Part shown: one piece after another, positions 25,308 to 34,410 of the stretch
Layout: each line of letters starts with the position of its first letter
Position numbering within the stretch: position 1 is the stretch's first letter
NCBI GenBank assembly: GCA_025937895.1
Contig: JAICQL010000001.1
Coordinates: 1-64,000 of the forward strand
DNA length: 64,000 nucleotides
Direction: 5' to 3'
Source: Polyangiaceae bacterium
Lineage (GTDB): Bacteria > Myxococcota_A > Polyangia > Polyangiales > Polyangiaceae
Translations under genes and position numbers: made by a program
The notes under the pieces: generated by a model
Told to the model about the DNA's origin: nothing
Databases searched by the model: none
The model's input: only the letters and a program-made list of their open reading frames with translations

Positions 25308-26645
25308 CTAGCGGCGGCTGAGACGCACCGTCCACTTACCGGTGCTGATCGCCCTGCCAGATACCCGATCGGCGCGCGGCTGCAAGGGATGCTTCAGCCC
25401 CAGGGTGACGCAATGGATGGCGCCCCCATTCTCAATCATCTCGTCCGAGTCCACCGCCACCACTCGTACGCCCTCCAGCGCCTGCTCCAACCGCTGGTGC
25501 GCCAGCGCCTGAACGGCGGGTGCGACGGCGGAGTAGCTGGGCACGAAGTAGTGGGAAGGCGTGCGCAGGCCGTTCACGTAGGAGTAGTAGAGCTCCTCAC
25601 GGTTCACCAACGGCAGCTCGACGAACTCGAGCGGCTGCCCGTGCGCCTCGGCAGCCTCGGCCAGCGCCTCGCGCGCGCCGAGCAGCGCCTCGATCACCTC
25701 GGGCGGGCTGGCGGGGGTGGGCACCGCCACCGCCACCTGGTGCGGCGACAGGAACTGCGCGAGCATGTCCGCATGACCGGTGGCCTCATCCGGCAGCTGC
25801 GGCAGGCGAGCCAGGGTGCGACAGCCGATCGTCTCCAGAAAGCTCTCCCACGGCTCGGTCTCGGCGCCAGGCAACCCGAGATCCTGCAAGGTCGTCTCGG
25901 TCATGCCGCACAGCCCCTCACCGTTGCTGATGATGCCGCCGCCCTCCAGGTTGAGCTGGGGCTCCGCCTGCTGCGGTGTCTCGAACACCTCGCTCAGCAA
26001 GGCTGGCAGCGCGTTGTCGCGCGGCCGATCTTCAGGGGCGTAGATCATGTCCAGCCACGAGATCTGCCCGTTGGCTTGCACCTCGATCGGACCGTAGTCG
26101 CGGATCCATGGCGTATCGAGCGCCATGCTGACCAGCCCCGCAAAGGGCACACGCCGGGCCCAGCGGCGAAAAGCGCGCGAACGCGCGTCTTTTGGCGTGG
26201 CCAGCACGTACACCGGCAGATCATCGTGAGCAAAAGCGAGCAGGCGCTGGATGGCGGACTGCCAGTGGCGGTTGTAGACCACGAGCAACGCCGACGAGGT
26301 GTCCCAGTCGCCACGGAGCGTGCCAGCGCTTGCGGCGCGCACGGCGTCCAGAGTCTGCACGTGCCAGCTGCTTGCGACGGGCGCGCGCATGCCCGGCTCT
26401 CTAGGGTGCGGCAGGTGGCGGCCGAAGCTGGACGGCGGCGAAGCCGACGAGAGCGCCGGAAACCGGGGGTTAGCGCCGGAGGGCGCTCTCTCTTGCTCCG
26501 AGCCGTCCGCGCCCTCCGCGAGCGCCACGCCACGCAAGGACGAGGCTGGAAGCGCTGCGGGTGACGGAGAGCCGCAATGCAAGAGGCCCGTCGCGGCCAG
26601 TAAAATTCCCCAGATTTCATGGTCCAGACGACGCCGCGTGTGCAT
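25308..26645 (-). CDS. agmatine-deiminase/peptidylarginine-deiminase-family lipoprotein
   Basis: A 445-residue guanidino-group-modifying enzyme. Motifs in order are TPWIRDYGPI, NLEGGGIISN, TGHADM and the C-terminal NGGAIHCVT, which carries the nucleophilic Cys. The N-terminus has a short hydrophobic segment ending LLHCG, which suggests a lipoprotein. Cytoplasmic agmatine deiminases lack this, so an exported deiminase acting on peptides or external agmatine is more likely. ATG 26645 gives the best signal peptide; 26666 is an alternative. It is flanked by the sigma-54 regulator and the Cys-rich lipoprotein. Confidence 0.82.
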   Translation of the reverse strand: MHTRRRLDHEIWGILLAATGLLHCGSPSPAALPASSLRGVALAEGADGSEQERAPSGANPRFPALSSASPPSSFGRHLPHPREPGMRAPVASSWHVQTLDAVRAASAGTLRGDWDTSSALLVVYNRHWQSAIQRLLAFAHDDLPVYVLATPKDARSRAFRRWARRVPFAGLVSMALDTPWIRDYGPIEVQANGQISWLDMIYAPEDRPRDNALPALLSEVFETPQQAEPQLNLEGGGIISNGEGLCGMTETTLQDLGLPGAETEPWESFLETIGCRTLARLPQLPDEATGHADMLAQFLSPHQVAVAVPTPASPPEVIEALLGAREALAEAAEAHGQPLEFVELPLVNREELYYSYVNGLRTPSHYFVPSYSAVAPAVQALAHQRLEQALEGVRVVAVDSDEMIENGGAIHCVTLGLKHPLQPRADRVSGRAISTGKWTVRLSRR

Positions 26646-26714
26646 GCGAGGGCGCACACCGTGCACCAGTGTGCGCTCGAGTGCAACAGCTGCCGGCGCC
26701 GTGCCGCGCCGGTC

Positions 26715-28397
26715 TCAGAGCAGCCCGCATGCGGCCGGCTGGATGCCGAACACGCTCGAGCTCAGGCAGCCCAGGCCCGTGATGTCGTCGTAGATGCCGC
26801 AGGTGTTGTCCGCCTGATGGCAGCAGCCGGACAGCTTGACCCCATTGTAAGGCGGCTCGGAAATGACTCGGTCCGGGCAGCCCTCGAGCAGCCGCGGGCG
26901 CCGCCCCTGATCTCGGGGTTCGCAGGAACGCGCGTTCTGAAAGTAGCGCTGCAGGTCGAGTCCACAGGCCGAGCCGCCCGCGCCGGGGCAACACGCGGCC
27001 AGGCTCGCGCCGGTACCCTCGTAGCTGGCGCACTCCACATCACCCGTGGCTGCGGGACAGCGGGTGACCGGCGCAGGCTCGGCCTCGCACTCGCAGCCGT
27101 TCGCCTGATGGCAAGCCCACAGCGCCTCGGCCACGTCAAACGCGGCGGCGCCGCCGCCTGCTTCCGACGCCACCTCGCCGCAGCGCTCCTGGCACGCGCT
27201 GCCCTGACAGCCCGTCGCCACCAGGCACGAGAACACCTGTGGACAGCCCGAGGTCTCCTGGCACAGGGCATATCTGCCCGGACAGAAGTCGCAGGCACAG
27301 GCGCTGCATGCCGAGGCCTCATCGCAGGCGTGAAAATCCTGCGCGCAGGTATCGGCGCTACCGCCCGTGCAGGCGCACTCGGTCATGCCACCGCAGCTCT
27401 CGCAGCAGCTCTTGCACGACGCCATGCACTGCTCGAGGGGCGTGCCCGCGCACGTGCACTGGGCCACGCAACCGCCGCACCCGCCGCAGCTGTCTGCTGC
27501 GCCGCTCTGCGCCGCGTCGATGCAGACGTCATTGAGCGGCGGAGGTGTGCAGGCGCCCTCACAGGCCGCTTGCTCGCCCCCTTCGCACAGACATGTCGCC
27601 AGGCAGTCACTGCAGCCGGTGCAGCCGCCAGCAGCGCTGCAGGTGTCTACAGGTGGCGCTGGCGGCAGCTGGCAGGCCGCGGTGCACTCCTCGAAGCTGC
27701 CGCCGTCACAGGCGCACAGCTCGAAGCAACTGCTACAGCCGACGCAGCTCTCGCCCGGGGCGCACGCGGCTGGCGGCGCCGCCTCACCGCAGTACTCTTT
27801 GCAGGCCCCGAAGCGCTCACCCGAGCACAGACACTCGCGAAAACAGTCCGGACAGCCCTGACAGGCGTTGGCCCTGGAGCAGCTCGAGGGCGGCGGTGGC
27901 TCGGCAGCCAGGCAGCTTACGCAGGACGAGGTCACCACGCAGGTGCGCACGGCGATAGCCGCTCGAAGGGCCGCGCTCGACGCGCCGCCCTCGGCCTCGA
28001 TGATGCTGCCGCAGTGCTCCCGGCAGCCACCCCCCGGAGCCGCGCCCGCCGAGAGATCGCAGCGGCTCTGCCGCGCGCAGGTCCAGATCGCGGCGCAGCC
28101 TGGATCCAGCTGGCAGGCGAGCACCGTGTCGCCGCAGCTCTGGCACGCGCAGGCCGCGCAGTCATCGGAGTCCGTGGCAACACAGGCGCCACGCGCCTCG
28201 CACTCGCGGCGGTGCACGTCCAGGCACGCACTGCAATCAGCGCCGGGGCGACAGCCCTCATAGCCTGCCGCCGGGTAGCTGGACGCGGTATCCGCCCGGC
28301 GCTCCTCGATGCCGAGCACGCTCGAGCAGGCCACCAGCAGCAAGAGAGCGGGGCCCACCTTGCGCTTCAGCTCACCTCGCTCCTTCCACGCCAACAT
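26715..28397 (-). CDS. Cys-rich lipoprotein with tandem Cys/Gly motifs
   Basis: A 560-residue exported protein: basic N-terminus, LLLLVAC lipobox, then a succession of Cys-dense segments (for example SCVGCSSCFELCACDGG and GCTGCSDCLATCLCEGG) spaced about 40 residues apart in the middle third. The outer parts hold less regular Cys blocks (ACACQSC and ACACDFC occur near each end). No enzymatic domain is recognisable. The Cys density implies a disulfide-bonded surface or periplasmic protein, like other myxobacterial Cys-rich lipoproteins. It has its own repeat type, distinct from the lipoprotein at 16547-18883. Confidence 0.78.
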   Translation of the reverse strand: MLAWKERGELKRKVGPALLLLVACSSVLGIEERRADTASSYPAAGYEGCRPGADCSACLDVHRRECEARGACVATDSDDCAACACQSCGDTVLACQLDPGCAAIWTCARQSRCDLSAGAAPGGGCREHCGSIIEAEGGASSAALRAAIAVRTCVVTSSCVSCLAAEPPPPSSCSRANACQGCPDCFRECLCSGERFGACKEYCGEAAPPAACAPGESCVGCSSCFELCACDGGSFEECTAACQLPPAPPVDTCSAAGGCTGCSDCLATCLCEGGEQAACEGACTPPPLNDVCIDAAQSGAADSCGGCGGCVAQCTCAGTPLEQCMASCKSCCESCGGMTECACTGGSADTCAQDFHACDEASACSACACDFCPGRYALCQETSGCPQVFSCLVATGCQGSACQERCGEVASEAGGGAAAFDVAEALWACHQANGCECEAEPAPVTRCPAATGDVECASYEGTGASLAACCPGAGGSACGLDLQRYFQNARSCEPRDQGRRPRLLEGCPDRVISEPPYNGVKLSGCCHQADNTCGIYDDITGLGCLSSSVFGIQPAACGLL

Positions 28398-28584
28398 TGG
28401 TTACGAGCTCGTGCGCTGCCTCTATCCCGGATGCATGGGTTGCGGCGGCGCGCTCACACCATGCAGGGCCGGGTGCGAGCCCGGCGCAGGGTCGCGCCAG
28501 CGCGTGACTGGAGGGCAGAAGCCATACGTTAGCATCGCGCGCTGGCCAACGCTCCCGGCGTAACCCCGAGCCTTTCGCGCTCAC

Positions 28585-30981
28585 TCAGGCGCGGCCGGAA
28601 AAGACACGCCGCAGCGCGATCACCTCGGAGTGGTGCGCCACCCGCTCCAGCACCTGCGCCACGTGAGCCGCATCGCGGCAGTCGAGGCTCAAGCGCAGCA
28701 AGGTATCTCCACGCCGCGTGCTGTGCGCCTGGATGTGTGAGATGTAGGCACCCTGGTTGGCGACCAGCTTGAGCACATCCCCCAGAACGCCGGCGCGATC
28801 CGTGGTGGTCACCTCGATCACCACGCTGTGGCGATCGTCGCCTGGCTGCCCCCACTTCACCTCCACCAGCCGCTCCGGCTCCTGCTGCTTCATCAGCTGC
28901 GCGCAGCTGCGGCGGTGGATCATCAGCCCGCGCCCCCGGGTGACGAAGCCGACCACGTCATCGCCCGGCACGGGGTTGCAGCAGCGAGCGCGCTGGCCCT
29001 GGATGTCGTCGACCTGATCGATGGTGATGCCGCGAGTGGGGGCCGGCGGGCGCGCCACCGGCGCTGGTAGCTCCGCCGCCTCGGCGGCGGGGGGTGCCGG
29101 CTCGTGGCGCTCCAGGCGCTCCTCCAGCTGCAACGCCGCCGAGGTCACCGCGGCAGAGCGGCGGTCGCCATAGCCCACGGCCGCAAACAGATCCTCAGCG
29201 CTGTCGTGGCCCAGCTCCTGCGCCAGCTGCTCCAGCGAGATGCGGCTGAGATCGAGCCGGCCCAGCTCCTTCATCACCAGCTCCCGCCCGGCGACGATCG
29301 CGTCCGGGCGGCCCTGCTCGCGGAACCAGTGCCGCACCTTCGAGCGCGCCTCGGACGTCTTCAGGTACCCGAGCGCGGGATTCATCCAGTCGCGGCTGGG
29401 GCGGGCGAGCTTGTGCGTGAGGATCTCGACCCTGTCCCCGGTGCGCAGCTGGTAGTCGAGCGGCACGATCTGATCGTTGACCCGGGCGCCACGGCAGCGG
29501 TGGCCGACCTCGGTGTGGATGCGATAGGCAAAGTCGACCGGGGTGGCACCCAGGGTGAGATCGATCACGTCGCCGCGCGGGGTGAACACGAACACCTGAT
29601 CCTGAAAGATGTCCGTCTCCAGCGCGTCGACCAGCTGGTGCGGATCGACCACCTCGCGCTCCCAGTCGAGCAGCTGGCGCAGCAGCATGAAGCGATCCTG
29701 CCCCGGCGCGTTCGCGCGCTTGCCCTCCTTGTAGGCCCAGTGTGCGGCCACGCCGAACTCGGCGAAGCGGTGCATCTCGCGCGTGCGGATCTGCACCTCG
29801 ATCACCCTGCCCTCCGGGCCCACCAGGCCGGTGTGCAGCGACTGATAACCATTGCCCTTGGGCATGGCGATGTAGTCGTCCACCTCGTGTGGCACTGGCG
29901 TCCACAGCGAGTGCACCAGCCCCAGCACGGTGTAGCAGTCGGACAGCTGCTCCGTGATCACGCGCAGCGCGCTCAGATCATGGATCTGCTCGAAGCTGAC
30001 CAGCTTGCGCTGCATCTTGCGGTGGATGCTGTACACGTGCTTGGGCCGCCCGGACACCTCGGCGCTGATGCCCGCCTCTTTCAGCTTGGCCTCCAGCTGC
30101 GAGATGCAGCGCTGGATGTAGGCCTCGCGGTGAGCGCGGGTCTCCGCCAGCGCGCGCGACAGCTCGGCATACGCCTCCGGCTCCAGGATGCGAAACGCTG
30201 CGTCCTCCAGCTGCCACTTGAATTGCCAGACGCCGAGGCGATTGGCGAGCGGCGCGTGCACCTCCAGGGTCTCCGAGGCCAGGCGCCGAGCCTCCGCACC
30301 GGCGGCGCGCGCCAGCTGCTCCAGGCGTAGCGCCAGCACGATCAGCACCACGCGCACGTCGCGCGCCATGGCCAGGAACATCTTGCGCAGCGTCTCCGCG
30401 CGCTCTTCCTTCAGGCGATCCCAGCGCACCTGCGTCAGGCGGGTGGCGCCCTCGACCAGGCTGGTGACCTCTCCCGCCAGCTCCTCCGGCAAGGCGCTGC
30501 CGGCAGGTGCCGCAGCCACGACCAGCGTGGCCGCCAGAGCGGCGGGATCCAGGCGCAAGTCTGCCAGGGTCTGCGCAGAAGCCAGACCGAGATCGAGAGA
30601 GCCGATGGGGAGCGGCACGCGCGCGCCGGGCTGGGGCCGGGGCAGATGGCGCAGCCAGCCCCAGGTCGCGCTCAGCAGGGCCTCTGCACCTGCCTTGCCT
30701 TCCGGCAGGTGACGCGACATGGCTGCCAGCAGGCGCTGAAAGCCGGCGCCCAGAGGATCGTCAGCGCCGGGCTCCAGCGCTGCAGGCTGTGCCGGAGCGG
30801 GCTGCGCCAGGTCCGGCGGTGAGGCAGCGGGCGGCGCCAGGGCTGCTGGGGCCGCAGCCGGCTGCGCCGAGCCGAGCACCAGCGCTTCCGTACCCGGCGA
30901 CGGGAGGCCGCCCGGCAATCCAGCGGAGCCCGGCAATCCAGCGGAGCCAGCCTCCGTCTCAGTCTGCGGAAGGGGGCACAT
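28585..30981 (-). CDS. relA: RelA-type (p)ppGpp synthetase with dead hydrolase domain
   Basis: A protein of about 798 residues with the long RelA/SpoT architecture: an Ala/Pro-rich N-terminal extension, an HD-like region, synthetase (RPKHVYSIHRKM, MPKGNGYQSLHT, EFGVAAHWAYKEG), TGS, a zinc-finger/RIS segment with a CC pair (RARCCNP), and a C-terminal ACT domain. In the HD region the His-Asp pair is replaced by VVAAAPAG, and the later DRLHN-type motif reads ALRLEQL. Hydrolysis should therefore be lost, leaving stringent-response synthesis. The ATG at 30981 overlaps the CBS gene stop by 23 bases; a start at 31041 is possible. An 18-bp duplication encodes SAGLPG twice near the N-terminus. Confidence 0.9.
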   Translation of the reverse strand: MCPLPQTETEAGSAGLPGSAGLPGGLPSPGTEALVLGSAQPAAAPAALAPPAASPPDLAQPAPAQPAALEPGADDPLGAGFQRLLAAMSRHLPEGKAGAEALLSATWGWLRHLPRPQPGARVPLPIGSLDLGLASAQTLADLRLDPAALAATLVVAAAPAGSALPEELAGEVTSLVEGATRLTQVRWDRLKEERAETLRKMFLAMARDVRVVLIVLALRLEQLARAAGAEARRLASETLEVHAPLANRLGVWQFKWQLEDAAFRILEPEAYAELSRALAETRAHREAYIQRCISQLEAKLKEAGISAEVSGRPKHVYSIHRKMQRKLVSFEQIHDLSALRVITEQLSDCYTVLGLVHSLWTPVPHEVDDYIAMPKGNGYQSLHTGLVGPEGRVIEVQIRTREMHRFAEFGVAAHWAYKEGKRANAPGQDRFMLLRQLLDWEREVVDPHQLVDALETDIFQDQVFVFTPRGDVIDLTLGATPVDFAYRIHTEVGHRCRGARVNDQIVPLDYQLRTGDRVEILTHKLARPSRDWMNPALGYLKTSEARSKVRHWFREQGRPDAIVAGRELVMKELGRLDLSRISLEQLAQELGHDSAEDLFAAVGYGDRRSAAVTSAALQLEERLERHEPAPPAAEAAELPAPVARPPAPTRGITIDQVDDIQGQRARCCNPVPGDDVVGFVTRGRGLMIHRRSCAQLMKQQEPERLVEVKWGQPGDDRHSVVIEVTTTDRAGVLGDVLKLVANQGAYISHIQAHSTRRGDTLLRLSLDCRDAAHVAQVLERVAHHSEVIALRRVFSGRA

Positions 30982-31441
30982 GTTCCCCGACCAGTGCGCG
31001 AAGAATATCGCTCGTGGTGACGATACCGAGCAGCTCCCCATCGCTGGCCGTGACCAGCAACGAGTGAAACCCGCCTGAAATGAACAGCTGCGCAGCCTGA
31101 CGCAGGTTCACCGTGGGACGGATGGTCTCGATGTTCTTCGTCATTACATCCGCGATACGGATGCCGATCCGCCCCCGCTTTGGGGCAGAAGGCGCCGCAC
31201 CGAGCTTCAGAATGTCGGCAGGGCTGACAACCCCCACCAGCTTGCTGCCCTCGCTCAGCACGGGTACGTGGCTGATGCGGCCCTGCCGGAAGATCTCGAT
31301 CGCCACCGACACGTCCTCCGAGACGTCCGCCGTGATCAAATCCCCCGTCGTCATGATCATGGACACGGGGCGCTCCAGCGCCGGCGTGGGCGCGCGCGAG
31401 GAAGCGGGCAACGAAGCGTCCGGCGGTTGTGGCGTGTTCAT
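30959..31441 (-). CDS. two-CBS-domain protein
   Basis: A 160-residue protein made almost only of a Bateman pair. CBS1 runs about 27-85 (MTTGDLITADVSED to GVVSPADIL), and CBS2 about 98-152 (VMTKNIETIRP to GIVTTSDILRAL). CBS pairs bind adenosine nucleotides and act as energy or ligand sensors. Its 3' end overlaps the relA start, so the two genes are probably co-transcribed, and a nucleotide-sensing role beside (p)ppGpp synthesis is attractive but unproven. Confidence 0.88.
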   Translation of the reverse strand: MNTPQPPDASLPASSRAPTPALERPVSMIMTTGDLITADVSEDVSVAIEIFRQGRISHVPVLSEGSKLVGVVSPADILKLGAAPSAPKRGRIGIRIADVMTKNIETIRPTVNLRQAAQLFISGGFHSLLVTASDGELLGIVTTSDILRALVGEHVPPSAD

Positions 31442-31572
31442 GGCGCGACCTCGAAGGTCTACTTATTACTCCGGCGCGCTCGAGGGGCAAGGGGCAGAGA
31501 GGCCATCGTCGTTCCGGCGGCCGTGGCAATCGCGTTTGACAGCTCACGGCGCCTGAAATACGCCAGCGAGCG

Positions 31573-33108
31573 ATGCAGTTACCCGGTGGCGCGGCGCGCT
31601 GGCTCGCAGCGTGTGGTCTCTGCGCCTTGCTGGGTGCCTCGCGACCGCTGCTCGCGGCTGGCCGGCTAGGAGAGAACGGCGAAGCGATCAGCACCAGCAG
31701 CTACTCCATCGACCTGTTTCAGGGAGCGTTGCTCGCCGGTAACCGTGTGATCGGTCTGGGCGGCGCGTACGTGGCGCTGGCCGAAGACGTGGATGGTGAT
31801 CTGCAGAACCCGGCCGCGCCCGCGATGCGGCCCTTCTTCTCCGTGGAGTATTTCGACTACTGGCTGGGGCTGGGGGTGACCTCGCTGGCGAGCTACAAGG
31901 GCAGCGACCTCTTCAACAGCGGAGCCCCGCTCGGCAGTGCCACCACGACGGATAATCAGTTCATCGTCACGCCCGCGCTCAACCTGCAGTGGGGCTCCTT
32001 CGGAGTGGGGGTGACCTGGGAATTCCAGAACTATGCCCTGGAGGGCAGGCCGATCCCCGACGGCCTGGCCCAGGATGGAACGGCCACGCTCGAGACCGCA
32101 GTTCACACGCTGCACTTCCAGGCTGCAAACTCGTTCTTCGACGGCCAGCTGGTGCTGGGGGCTGGTCTGCGGTACCTGCTCCTGGAGTTGGGCGCCACTG
32201 CGCCCGACGAGACCACGAGCACGCTGTTCGACAGCGGCGGCGTCGGCCTGGAGCTGGGTGCCGTGTGGCGCCCCAATCTGCAGCCGTATCGCCTGGGTCT
32301 GGCCTTTCGCTCTGCAATCGACACCGAGCCGAGCTTCTCGCGCAGCCTGCTGCCCAGCCCGGAGGGCGACATCGTGCTCGGCGAGGGAGCCAATTTGCTC
32401 TACCTACCCGAGCGCGTCAGCTTGCCCTGGGACGTCAACCTGGGCGCCGCGGTGCAGCTCGGCAGGCGCCCGCTCAACCCGGTGCCGCACACCGTGGAGA
32501 GCGTCTCGGAGCGCGCGCGCCTGACGTTCCGGCTGCGGCAGCTGGAGCGCGAAGAGGAGCGGGAGCGGCGGCTGGCCCTGGCCAGCAGCCCCGACGAGCG
32601 GGCGCAGGTGGAGGCGGAGCTGTCGCGCGAGGAGACGGAAGACTCCGCGCGCCTCTCGGCGGCGTATCGGGAAGCACGGCGCGCCCTGGGGGAGAGCTCG
32701 GCCCGAGTCGAGCGGTTCTACCTGCTGCTCTCGGCGTCGCTGGTGATCTCGGGGCGCGTGCGGGAGGGCGTGGGCGTGGAGTCTTTCCTGGGCCAGACGG
32801 TGAACCGCTCGGGCGGTGAGGTAGTGTATTCACCGCGTCTGGGAGCCGAGTCCGAGGTCTGGGAGGACGTGCTCCGGCTGCGCGCCGGCAGCTACCTCGA
32901 ACCGAGCCGCTTTGCCACCAGCCGCGCTCGCCTGCACGGCACCCTGGGTGGCGACGTGCGGCTGTTCAAGTGGAGCGTGTTCGGGCTGTGGCCGGACGAC
33001 TTCGTGTGGCACCTGCGCGGCAGCGTCGACTTGGCGGAGCGCTACTTCAGCACCGGTATCAGCATCGGCGGCTGGTACCCGCGCTATGAGCGCAGCGAGG
33101 TGCACTGA
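31573..33108 (+). CDS. outer-membrane beta-barrel protein, FadL/OmpP1-like
   Basis: A 511-residue protein with a cleavable signal peptide (about 1-29, ending LLAAG). The GLGGAYVALAEDVDGDLQNPAAPA segment near residue 57 resembles the NPA hatch region of FadL-type transporters. Alternating amphipathic strands follow, ending in a C-terminal strand rich in aromatic residues. An unusual, highly charged coiled-coil insert occupies about 310-385. FadL-type barrels move hydrophobic compounds across the outer membrane. The ligand cannot be read. Confidence 0.72.
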   Translation: MQLPGGAARWLAACGLCALLGASRPLLAAGRLGENGEAISTSSYSIDLFQGALLAGNRVIGLGGAYVALAEDVDGDLQNPAAPAMRPFFSVEYFDYWLGLGVTSLASYKGSDLFNSGAPLGSATTTDNQFIVTPALNLQWGSFGVGVTWEFQNYALEGRPIPDGLAQDGTATLETAVHTLHFQAANSFFDGQLVLGAGLRYLLLELGATAPDETTSTLFDSGGVGLELGAVWRPNLQPYRLGLAFRSAIDTEPSFSRSLLPSPEGDIVLGEGANLLYLPERVSLPWDVNLGAAVQLGRRPLNPVPHTVESVSERARLTFRLRQLEREEERERRLALASSPDERAQVEAELSREETEDSARLSAAYREARRALGESSARVERFYLLLSASLVISGRVREGVGVESFLGQTVNRSGGEVVYSPRLGAESEVWEDVLRLRAGSYLEPSRFATSRARLHGTLGGDVRLFKWSVFGLWPDDFVWHLRGSVDLAERYFSTGISIGGWYPRYERSEVH

Positions 33109-33114
33109 GCTCGG

Positions 33115-34059
33115 TCACGGCACTTCGCACACGAACGGCAGCTCCGAGTCACAGTCCCGATCGTCCCAGCTGCCCGGCGCGCGATTGTTGCTGCCGAGCA
33201 CGGAGAGCGCTGCACAGTTCTCGTCGTCGTCCGTGTTGTTGGGCTCACCCGGCGCCCAGCTCTCGTAGGCGCCGTTGACGGCAGCGCCGAGGTTGGCACC
33301 TTGCCAGAACTGAAACCCGTTGGGGATGGCGCCCCGGCCGCGCCAGATCCAGTTGCCCTCGTTGCCGCTGTCGCTGCCACCCATGTACGTCAGCAACTCG
33401 TCGTCTTGCGCAGCCGGCACGTCGGCGGCTGCAATGCTGTCGACCAGAAACTCATTTTCGGCTTCGGTCTCGATCCACGCGAGCCGCATGCCCTCCAGCT
33501 CACAGCGATCGGCCGCGACGTCACGCGACACGCTGGCGGAGCAGAACATGTAGCCGTGATCCGCAAGGGCGAAGCCGGCGCAGTCCACCGCGCAGGCCGC
33601 GCCTTCATCCACGACCTGGTCGCAATCGTTGTCCAGCCCGTCACACAGCTCGATGTTGGCGCTGCACGGCGGCGGAGGAGGCGGCGGCGGCGGCCCTGGC
33701 GGCGCCGGTGCCGCAGCGTCGAGCTGCGCTCCCGCGTCCTCCGCTCCGCCTGCGCTGGCGTCGTCGGCGCCCGCGTCACTCGCGCGGCTGCCCGGCTCTG
33801 CAGCGCTGCCCCCGGCTGCCACGAGTCCGATCGCGCCGCCCTGACCTTCCATCACTTCGCCGCCGGCACCGAGCACTGGAGCCCCGCCGGAGCCTGCGGC
33901 TGCTGCAGCACCTGAGGCATCAGCGCCTCCCGCTCCGCCGCTGGCGGCGCTCGACACGTCGTCCAGATACGATTGAAACAAGCGGCTACCGTCCGGCGCT
34001 TCACAGGAGGCAGACACGACCAGTAACCCTGCACCCGTCAGCACGGCGCGGTAAGACAT
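33115..34059 (-). CDS. C-type lectin / MopE-repeat lipoprotein
   Basis: A 314-residue exported lipoprotein (LLVVSASC lipobox, Cys19). A long Gly/Ala/Asp linker and a run of about ten prolines lead to one MopE-type motif (LCDGLDNDCDQVVDEG), then a C-type lectin-like domain (about 165-314). The lectin part has the GEPNN motif, associated with mannose-type Ca2+ binding, and WDDRDCDSELPFVCE at its end, the standard disulfide-closing segment. It probably binds glycans at the cell surface. Confidence 0.85.
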   Translation of the reverse strand: MSYRAVLTGAGLLVVSASCEAPDGSRLFQSYLDDVSSAASGGAGGADASGAAAAAGSGGAPVLGAGGEVMEGQGGAIGLVAAGGSAAEPGSRASDAGADDASAGGAEDAGAQLDAAAPAPPGPPPPPPPPPCSANIELCDGLDNDCDQVVDEGAACAVDCAGFALADHGYMFCSASVSRDVAADRCELEGMRLAWIETEAENEFLVDSIAAADVPAAQDDELLTYMGGSDSGNEGNWIWRGRGAIPNGFQFWQGANLGAAVNGAYESWAPGEPNNTDDDENCAALSVLGSNNRAPGSWDDRDCDSELPFVCEVP

Positions 34060-34410
34060 TGGCGGAACACCACTCTACGTCCACCCCTCGAGCTCAGCAA
34101 GGCGCGCATGCGCTCGCATGCGTTGCGAGAGCTCCTGAGACGCGCTTCGAGGATGGAACCACTTACGCCGACGCAGGCTCAGCGCATGCTCGTCTCGCCG
34201 CTGGAGACGATCGCAGCCTGGGTTCGTCGCATCGCCTTTCATTCATGCAGCGGCGCTGCAGCGCGGCGCGCTCGCGTGCTTTTGTGTGATCCAATTTTGT
34301 GTGATCCACGGCGGCCCTGGCGAATTGCACTCACGCCTGCCGTCGCGGTCATTCCGCCCCGCGGCGGTGAGCTTGCGTGCAGCGACCGATGTTGCGCCGG
34401 TCTCGCGCGG
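34060..34410. other. intergenic region with a 15-bp direct repeat
   Basis: This 351-base spacer lies upstream of the lectin gene and downstream of the universal stress protein gene. No credible gene is seen. It contains two tandem copies of TTTTGTGTGATCCA(A/C) at 34280-34309, more A/T-rich than its surroundings, which could be a binding site. Confidence 0.5.

Noticed and set aside
26619-28532. 637-codon plus-strand frame opposite the Cys-rich lipoprotein
   Set aside because: Its Ala/Arg-rich product has no domain, while the minus strand gives a lipobox and regular Cys repeats.
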